Assembly (NCBI GenBank): GCA_019925795.1
Contig: CM034313.1
Span: 90,241,663-90,305,662 of the forward strand
DNA length: 64,000 nt
Origin: Dendrobium chrysotoxum
Taxonomy: Eukaryota > Streptophyta > Magnoliopsida > Asparagales > Orchidaceae
Reading direction: 5' to 3'
Below are positions 56,721 through 64,000 of this stretch, piece after piece. Within the stretch, counting starts at the first letter, position 1. Each line of letters opens with the position of its first letter. Under the pieces are notes generated by a model that had not been told where the DNA came from, made no database searches, and saw only the letters and a program-made list of their open reading frames with translations. Both the position numbers and the translations under genes were made by a program.

Positions 56721-58496
56721 AGAATAAGTCTAGATGTCCATCACCCACGAGTGTAGACTAGGAGCCCTAAAGATCATGTAGATTCTATGTTCATAGACTC
56801 ATGAGATATTCCTGATGATTATTGCTACATTGATGATCATGATGATCAACACTATAGGCATTATGAAAGAAATGATGGGATATGTTGTCATCAATGTCAT
56901 GGTAAATCTGTATTTGTGATGCACGACACTTCTCCTCAAAGAGGTATGCGGTGTCCGACATGTATCAAACATGACACACGGCCAATACGCTTTCGACATA
57001 TGTCGGACATGTTGAAAACTTGTCCAATTAAAATAATATTAAAATAAATTGGACGCGTATATCTTAAATATTTTATGATTTTTTAAAATATAATTTCTTG
57101 TACTTTAAAATTTTATTTATTAAAAAAATAAAAAAAATTCTTATTTTTTCTCCACAATCCCAAATCAATCATCCTACGCAATATCTCATTCCTCTAGTGG
57201 GTTACAACTAGGGTTTCATAATAACGCATGATGTCATCTCCGATGCTATCACAACATCAATATTTTAAAACTATCTCAACATTGAAGTCTGATGCTATCT
57301 TGGCTTTGATGCTTGACGTTAGCAATTTTCACACCCACAAACACGCCCCCGCACCGTCTCGACATCTCATTTTTATCTAACGTCATCTCAACATCGATGA
57401 CTGACATCATCTCGACATTGAGGGCAGACGCTGTCTCGATATTGACGTCCGTTTTCCATGCACAACATCAATGCTTGACTTTTGATAGCATTGTCGTCTC
57501 CTCTCTCGATGCCTGACATGACATTTACGCCCGACTCTCGATATCATAATATTAATCATTTTAAGCATAGAGTCTAGTTAAATGACTTATTATTTATCAA
57601 TTATTCTTATTATTTTGCCTATTCAATTTCTATAAACTATTTTTAAGATATAAAAATTATAATTCCATGTCCAACCTGTGTCCGTGTCCTATCTTTTCAA
57701 TAATTGATGTGTCCCGTGTTCGTGTCATGTCACGTCTGTGTCGCCTTGTTCGTGTCCGTGCATCATGGATTTGCAACAATAAAGAAATTTAATTTGATGA
57801 TTGATAGACATGATCCAATTTTTTTTTATTGGATATTTGAACTTTATAATCTATTTGATTGGTATTTTATGAATGATGAAGAGTGTAATATATAAAGATT
57901 AAAATTAGCTAGTGTTGCTAAAAATATTGGCTAGTAGTCCAGCATGATGTCGATAATTTTATTTGTTTCCTATTAAAACTTGGGTTGATATGAAAGCTAC
58001 AGTGAGAGATAAATATATTCCTATCTATTATAAGTTAATAAATTCGAGGCAAGACATTAGAACTTTTAATGAGTAGTTAAAGCAATTTAAAGAGTTGAAT
58101 TCTAGATGTGATTTACAAGAAGAAATATGGTTTATAACATCTATATTCGCAAGTGATCTTCACCTTAATATTAATGTGATTGCATGACTCTTTGAACTAA
58201 GGAATATCTACGAAGCTCATCACAAAGCCTAAGAAGTGGAAAGGCATTTGATTTTCTTCTCTACAAATAATGTCAATCAGACTATCATCACTAGATTAGG
58301 TCCATCTTGGTATATTAAGTCAAGTGTTGTGTGTCTTCCAGTTCATCTTACACTTAATAAAAATTCTAATAAAAGTAATTAATTTACATGTACTATAGTA
58401 GTCTTCTGTAGGTGTCAAGCAAAAGATCATAAAGTCTTATGGTGTCCTCATAAAGTTCTGATTGTTGTGCAAAAATCTTATGAACTTCCAAATCTG
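56721..58496 (+). pseudogene. Degenerate gypsy gag, right part, interrupted by a MITE
   Basis: Continues the pseudogene broken by the gag-only element. After the MITE (56918-57765), 57970-58260 reads with several stops as Gag: DMKATVRDKYIPIYYKL, FKELNSRCDLQEE, then an EVERHLIFF end. A CRCQAKDHKVLWCP string near 58410 recalls a CCHC knuckle. The type differs from the Tat Gags in the window and is closer to chromovirus-style Gag, by my reading. Non-functional. Confidence 0.6.
56918..57765. mobile_element. hAT-like MITE, 848 bp, GTGTC-rich ends
   Basis: TGATGCACG at the left and CGTGCATCA at the right, with subterminal GTGTCC/GGACAC words. Flanks TGTATTTG (56910-56917) and TGGATTTG (57766-57773) form an 8 bp duplication with one mismatch, as in hAT elements. 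The interior has repeated CATCTCGACATTGA and GACGTC words. No transposase. Confidence 0.6.
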
Positions 58497-58720
58497 CAAC
58501 AACAACAACAATAACATCAAGTATTTATCCCACTATCTGGGGTCGGCTACATGAATCCTTTGTCTCCGTTGTGTCTTGATTGGAGTCAAATTCTCATTTA
58601 AATCTAATCAAAAAAGTCATTTTTAAAATTTTCTAACCAAGTAGTTTTAGGTCCACCTCTGCCTTTCTTAATATAGGCCAAATTTAATATATCTACTCTC
58701 CTAATCGGGTCATTGGAAGT
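58497..58720 (-). mobile_element. LINE fragment, 3' end (minus strand), part 1
   Basis: Starts with an (AAC)n run and contains CTATCTGGGGTCGGCTACAT, a word order that recurs in many plant genomes at the 3' end of a LINE family. It continues at 62119 after the solo LTR insertion. GGAAG at 58716-58720 is the left target duplication of that insertion. Confidence 0.7.
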
Positions 58721-61700
58721 GTTTACCGATTTAAAATAAAAAAAAGAAAGGCAAAATAATAATAAAAGAAACAGACAACTAAAGAGACGCATCTTTTCAT
58801 GAAATCTCTTCCGATGCCTCCTCCAATCCAGCCCCACTTCAAGCAATTCTTGCCAAATGAGGCAATGCTTCTCTTCAACAACTGCCATTCAATGATTTAA
58901 TCAATAAAAAGAGAGAAACTGGAGAAGGAAAGGAACTCACACTTTTAATTTCTTTGAAAATCCTGCTCTCACGTCCAAACACGTCGTCCGAACCCCTCTC
59001 CGATTCAATCGAACACCCCAAGGATTCCGCACAAGCTCCCCAAACAAATTGTCGGTGCCGGTCAAGCCCCTGCTTTCGGCCCTAGAGAGTGCGAAATCGC
59101 ATTCGTTCATGTGCTTGCCTCGCGTGTGAATCGCCTCACGCGTGAGGGCCTCACTCCCACGCCAGTCCGACTCACCTTCATTTCCACGTCGAACCCTCTG
59201 TCCGTTCTTGCGTGATATCTACACCCAACGACACAAAGCCGCTCGATACCTAGCACGCAGGTATGATCCGACTCCAACTAAACGCTCGACTGCTCTCCTG
59301 CCTGCTTGCTTCCGATTGAATACAATTTGCCTCCTTTGTTTCAACCGAATATACAACCAGCTCGCCGTGAGTAACCTTCTTTAGTGGCCTGTATAGATTA
59401 CTTAAAGGGAGTAGATTTCTCATCTGATTTGTTCCGTTGCTGATTCAAAGACAGTAATTAAAACTGTTTAAATAATTAAATAAAATTGTTTATGATTAAT
59501 TGAATTACAACAAACAGGTATTTGATTTCAAAGACCTTATGCATCGATCTTGGATTTGGCTAGGAGAATGAGCAAATTAAAGATCTGCGCCGTCGATTTT
59601 AGATCCAGACAGAAATGTTCAAATTGAAGCCTTCGCGCCTTCGATCTTAGCTCTGGTCGGGATGATTTCAAAATGAAGACCTTGCGTTGTCGATATTAGA
59701 TCCGGCCGGGAAGAAATTAATGGCCCCTCGAGGGGAGAGAATGCCGGGAGGCTGCCAAAATCGCTCCAAGAGACTACCAAATTTTCTAAAAAATTGGAGA
59801 GCGATTAATTTTAAACTAGTTGATTAATTCAATTAATTAATTGAAATTCGAGAATCATTAATTTGAAATTAAATGTCAATTAATTGATTAATTCAATTAA
59901 GTATTTATTTGAAATTAATTAATTGAAATGATTAATTAATTGAAATAAATAAATTAATCGAAATTAATTAATTGAAATTTGAGAGCGATTATTTTGGAAT
60001 TGAATATTAATTAGTTGGTTAATTTACTTAATTAACTAATTGAAATTTCAAATATAAATATAAACTTAATTAATTGGTTAATTAAATTTAATTAATCAAT
60101 TAATTTCAGACTATAATTAAAAGTGAAATTTCTTCTAATTAATTAAACATAATTAATCAATTAATTTGTAATTAAAATATAAAATTTTATAATTAATCTA
60201 TTTTAAAATAAACTTAAAATGCAATTAAATGAGCGATTAAATTAATCAATTAATTAAAATATATTAATTAATTAAATTACATTGGAGCAAAAATGTGGAG
60301 AGAGACACTCCCGGTGAAAGTATTTATTTTGGAAAAGCAAAAGAAAAGATAATGTTTGCACTAATCAATCCTAATACAACTCACATCAACTAAAACACGC
60401 CAAACTCCTAAAACTAAAACACCCACTTTCAAACTCTCAAACAAAACTTCAAAAAAATCCTAACACCTGTGTAAACACCAAGCTCTCCAATGCCCGTGGG
60501 CAAGCTCCAAAGCAGTACGAACTCCTGCAAACGAACAAGCAAAGAAAGATCAGTATTGTCAATAAAACTGCAGTGCAAGAAAGAAAAGAAAAAGTACTGA
60601 TAACTAAACTGCAATACAAGAAAAAGTACTAGTGCTATAGACAAAACTGCAGTGCAAGGAAAAGAAACCACCGAAACTAAGAGCACTATTGAAGCAGGAA
60701 AATAAACTACAGTAAAAGATAGTAAATAATTGAAAACTAAAATCTAGTGTTAGATTAGTAAAGAACTGTAAACTAAAATACCTGTAGTTCAATCTACCCT
60801 AAACAAAACAAACAGACTACTTCCAAAGGGAATTAGTAAATCCTACAAACCTCTGGGCAACTTCGAAAGCGAAGCATGAAGACCCACACGTTAGAAAAAA
60901 TTTTAAATAAAGTACAACAACCCTAAAACTCAAACCTTGAGGCAACTTCCAAAGGGAAACTATAAGACCTACTCAAACAAACAGATAACTTCTAAGGAAG
61001 TCATAAGACCTATCCAAATAAAACCTACGGTCTGTTTAGCTCATAGGGTTAGGTTGTAAGACCCACATTCAGGCTACTTTTAAACACAGAAGCAATAAGA
61101 CCTACTAAAATAGCCAGGCATCTTCCAAAGGAAGTTGTAAGACCTGCTATTCGAGAAACTTCTACAAGAAGTAATGAACCTGCAATTGAAATATCGGGCT
61201 ACTTCTAATAGAAGCAGTAAGCAGTAAGACCCGACTTCGAAATATACGGGCTACTTTCAACAAAACCCATAAGACCTACTTCTAAAACTTATGGGCTATT
61301 TTTAATGAAAGTTGTAAGTCTTAACCCAAATCTAAACTTATGGGCTACTTTCAATGAAAGCCGTAAGAGCCATTTCTAAAACAATTGGGCTACTTCTAAT
61401 AGAATCAGTAATACCCGACTTCTAAATCTACGGGCTACTTTCAACGTAAGCCGCAAGCCCCAAGCCCCGTTCTAAAATTAAACTAAAATAAATGGGCAAC
61501 TTTCAGCGAAAGCTGTAAGACCTACTTCTAAAACTTACGGGCAACTTTCAATGAAAGCCGTAAGTCTCGACCCAAATTTAAACTTTCGGGCTACTTCCAA
61601 CAGAAGCCGTAAGCCCCGAACTAAATGAAGTCATAAATCCCAAACTAAATTAACTATTGGGTATTCTAATAGATGTAAACCCCAAACTATCTTTTAAAAC

Positions 61701-62118
61701 TACAATCCATATTTAATCACTTCAGTTTACTCGAGATCCCTAAGAGGAGGTAATTCATGATTGCTAATCAGATTCCCTAGATATTACGATCAATGATCAT
61801 TAATGTTAGTTGACTGAAACCTACGGTATTCCCGGGATAACGGAACCATGGGATTTTGATCGAGTTTACCTCAATTCCCATAAATGAGACTAAAACACCT
61901 GAAATTATTCATTCTTAATTGAGACTTCTCTTTTACGCAGTAAGATGGGTAATTAATATGAGGGCTTGTGCTCATAAGAAGTACGGACTCAGATCAAATT
62001 ACACCCTTATACTACCCTCAGGGAAAATATGGTTAACGACAATCTGCCTTAAGGAGAATGAAATCTTATGGCTGCAAAGCAGGATTCGTGCTTATGTGCA
62101 ATTTTTCTTGAGCAAACA
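58721..62118 (+). mobile_element. Ogre-like solo LTR, 3.4 kb
   Basis: TGTTTACC ... GAGCAAACA, bounded by the 5 bp duplication GGAAG (58716-58720, 62119-62123) inside a LINE. Collinear with the LTR at 13105-17158: a GC-bearing leader (58950-59290), three repeat units (59560-59720), GAGAATGCCGGGAGGCTG, an AT-rich ATTAATTA tract (59800-60290), a stem-loop array, then ACGGAACCATGGGATTTTGATCG-type strings and GAGGGCTTGTGCTCATAAG near the end. Sequence is strongly diverged from the full-length copy, so it is a different, older subfamily. Confidence 0.88.
60855..61620 (+). repeat. Long U5 stem-loop array in the solo LTR, about sixteen units
   Basis: Units of about 30 bp (GGGCTACTTTCAATGAAAG then CCGTAAGACCC type) are separated by 10-20 bp of AT-rich spacer. 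Inner stems differ but stay paired: CTTCG/CGAAG (60855-60885), CTTCC/GGAAG (~61120), CTTCT/AGAAG (~61202), CTTTC/GAAAG (~61350, 61502, 61545). The outer GGG/CCC clamp and the GTAAG word recur. This is the best place to test covariation, because many units exist. Confidence 0.8.
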
Positions 62119-62380
62119 GGAAGGCCGACGTTTTATATGACCAAACCATCTAAGGCGAATCTCTCTAATCTTATTTGCCACCGGAGCTATTCCAACATTT
62201 TCATGTATATACTAATTTCACATTCTATCTTTAAGAGTGAAGCCACTCATCCACCTATGCATGCTCAACTAGGTAACATTTAATTTTATGCTTCTCTTTT
62301 AATGGCCAACATTCTGTGCCATAAAGCATTGCAGGTCTCACTAGCATCATATAGAATTTGAGGAAAATGAACCACTTTTT
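62119..62380 (-). mobile_element. LINE fragment, reverse transcriptase C-terminal region, part 2
   Basis: Read on the minus strand from about 62350, RPAMLYGTECWPLKEKH is the conserved (A/M)LYGTECW motif near the end of plant LINE reverse transcriptases. Further on, TTAGATGGTTTGGTCATAT encodes an RWFGHI-like motif in another frame. Stops and frameshifts are present. The LINE 5' part is missing beyond ~62380. Confidence 0.75.
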
Positions 62381-63842
62381 TATTATGATTTGAATTCATA
62401 CAGAAAACAAATCTTACATGATATATTTCTATGGTTGAAATTGAGTTTAATGTAGACATTGAATCTAGGTGAAAATTGATTTTTTAAATTTAAAACAATT
62501 CATAGAGTTTAAATCTAAATCTTTTAGTAATTCACGTCCTCTTCATGAATTAACCGTTAGACATTCTACAATTGCTGAATTCTCCACTCTTGCATTCTAT
62601 GATTTTATTGCATTGTGTGTTGAGCATTTGCGTGAATTATATTTTTATTTTCAAATGAAATTTATCATGCATGATAAGGGACATAATTATCATGTATGCT
62701 TAATTTTGTGTTTGAAAAATTTTTATGAAGAATTATAAATTGGTTTATTTATCTTTGCACATGATATGCAGTTCCCCTATTTGTTCTTATCCCATTCGAG
62801 GCATGAAGCCATGTTATAATCAGTAGTCAGCAATTATCTAATGTGGTTGTATGCATTTTGCCTTTTAACATTAGCATCGATCATCCTTTTTAATGTTGCT
62901 ACTAAGCTACCGATTCAAGCAACCATCAAGCCGCACTTTATTTTTGATTTTGCTTTTATAGGTAGTTGAGTTTATGTAGGTTAGGATGTGCTTTTATTTC
63001 TTCTGCCAGCACTTAAACTTTTAGCATTTGGAAATGTTATGGCTGTTCTGACATGACGGAGGACTTTTCAAAAACTTCTACTTTTTGCTATCTTGAGGAG
63101 AGTTCTTCTAGCCCTTGGGAACATGATGCTGCTCAATTAGCTAGTTGATTTGTAAAGGTTCAATTTCTTATAAGCCTATACAATATCTCGACATGAGTTC
63201 CTCTAGACTAGGAGATAAAGGAGTTGAATTAGATCTGCTTTCCAGTCTTTGCTGGCCCATTATTAATTTTGGCAAAATATTCATGTATTTATTTAATTTT
63301 TAAACTTAGTTTGGATTGTAATAAGGAAAAGAATTTTTTAGCCTTAGATTTTATATTTACTGAAAGGTTATGAATGGCATTTTGAGTCATTGTTCGGGAT
63401 GTTTTCCCTGCATGAATTCTTGATGATTCACTTCTTTTTCTTCGTGCTTGCCGATTCAACCTCAAGGATTCTGCAACATCAGCTTTGGGAATCACTATTT
63501 GTTGTATTTATTTATTTATTTATCTTTTCTATTTTCTACCGTCGTTGCAATTCAATTCCGTTATCATCGTGTTTGGTAGGTATGTTCCTTAAATAAAGCG
63601 TGGTCAAATGATTTATGCATTGTGCCATCTGAGAGGGGTTGTTTTTGTACATGTCAGGTGGAGCTGAAAAAAAAAAAGAAGAAAAGTAAAGGAAACTTCA
63701 ACTGTATTGACTGTTGATAATCCTTAGAGATAGATTGTCTTGTTGTTCTTCATCTTCTTGAAGTAAATGATGACATTTTAGCAATCAATAGATGTATAAT
63801 AGTGCTGATTTTTTTTGCTAATGTAAGTATTTAAATTTATAG
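62381..63842 (+). other. Intron DNA up to exon 2, no gene recognised
   Basis: T-rich sequence. 63135-63335 is a diverged repeat of 39890-40075 near the other end of the intron. The 3' splice site region reads GTAAGTATTTAAATTTATAG before exon 2. Short open frames here have no recognisable content. Confidence 0.5.
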
Positions 63843-63933
63843 GATGATATTTTCCCCTCTTTGGATCTTTCATGCTGTTGTTGCACGAGGAAGGTTCTCC
63901 TTACCTGCTCCCGCATTGCCTCATGATCGTCAA
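63843..63933 (+). CDS. TMEM185 / Fragile-X-F-associated-like membrane protein, exon 2
   Basis: 91 nt: one base completing the Trp codon begun in exon 1, then 30 codons, MIFSPLWIFHAVVARGRF and SLPAPALPHDRQ. This is the family's hallmark PLW-FHAVVARGRFSLPAP block, which directly follows the YSWW of exon 1 in related proteins. Preceded by TTTATAG and followed by GTATGT (63934). The frame is intact, phase 0 at the end. The next residues in the family (WAP...) would lie in exon 3, outside the window. Confidence 0.85.
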
Positions 63934-64000
63934 GTATGTTTTTATTAACTTGTTTTCTTTTGAGACTCGTCCCATCAATGCCAATCAATTTTATATCTAT
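63934..64000 (+). other. Start of intron 2 of the TMEM185-like gene
   Basis: Donor GTATGT followed by T-rich sequence to the window edge. Confidence 0.7.

Larger units (their letters stand above)
39147..63842 (+). other. Giant first intron (24.7 kb) of the TMEM185-like gene
   Basis: Bounded by GTCGGT (39147) and TTTATAG (ends 63842). It separates two exons that are adjacent in the family's protein and join in phase. It contains most of the transposons in the right half of the window, including a recently inserted 6.5 kb element. It could instead be a gene broken by rearrangement or insertion, but both exons are undamaged with usable splice sites. Confidence 0.72.

Overview
The window is nuclear DNA of a flowering plant, possibly a monocot. 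It holds nested LTR retrotransposons, MITEs, SINEs, a LINE and a 5S-bearing solo LTR, with one plant gene whose exons carry real protein similarity. I see no bacterial genes, no CRISPR and no intact rRNA or tRNA gene. Almost all coding potential belongs to Ty3/gypsy elements of the Tat lineage, which is recognised by a second RNase H, CX2HX4HX4C Gag knuckles and accessory genes on the opposite strand.

Layout. 1-4514: 3' part of a Tat (Retand-like) element, with the end of pol, a two-exon antisense gene, repeats and a 3' LTR. 4515-13104: old intergenic DNA containing two diverged copies of one block (A from 4515, B from 8046). Each block has an array of ~30 bp degenerate repeats. The region also carries a SINE, a TTA-flanked foldback MITE family, a hAT-type element and a Cassandra-like 5S solo LTR. 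13105-34807: a complete 21.7 kb Ogre-like element with 4.05 kb LTRs and target duplication CTTAC. It encodes ORF1, gag and pol on the plus strand and a five-exon plant-mobile-domain (PMD) gene on the minus strand. 34808-38450: flank with a SINE, an LTR fragment and MITEs. 39013-64000: start of a TMEM185/Fragile-X-F-like membrane protein gene. Its exon 1 (39013-39146) and exon 2 (63843-63933) are separated by a 24.7 kb intron.

That intron holds a copia-type primer-binding remnant, a decayed Ogre-like LTR in reverse orientation (from ~42.36 kb), and a degenerate gypsy gag. Into that gag inserted a very young 6.48 kb gag-only element (50239-56720, LTRs identical by eye, target duplication AGAAT) and a hAT-like MITE. 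Further along is a LINE fragment split by a 3.4 kb Ogre-like solo LTR (target duplication GGAAG).

How the parts work together. The pol-less element 50239-56720 shares its LTR family and 3' repeats with the pol-bearing element at the left edge, so the latter's family is the likely source of its replication proteins. The Ogre-like copy has six in-frame stops in its sense reading frames but no indel inside pol and near-identical LTRs, so it was probably already defective when it moved and was mobilised in trans.

The most unusual signal is arrays of small stem-loops whose arms co-vary. They occur in the U5 part of Ogre-like LTRs (16361-16654, the 3' LTR copy, and about 16 units at 60855-61620) and between pol and the antisense gene (26207-26576). 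Further hairpins lie at the presumed RNA 5' leader and just before the 3' LTR. I know of no description of such arrays. All comparisons were made by eye.
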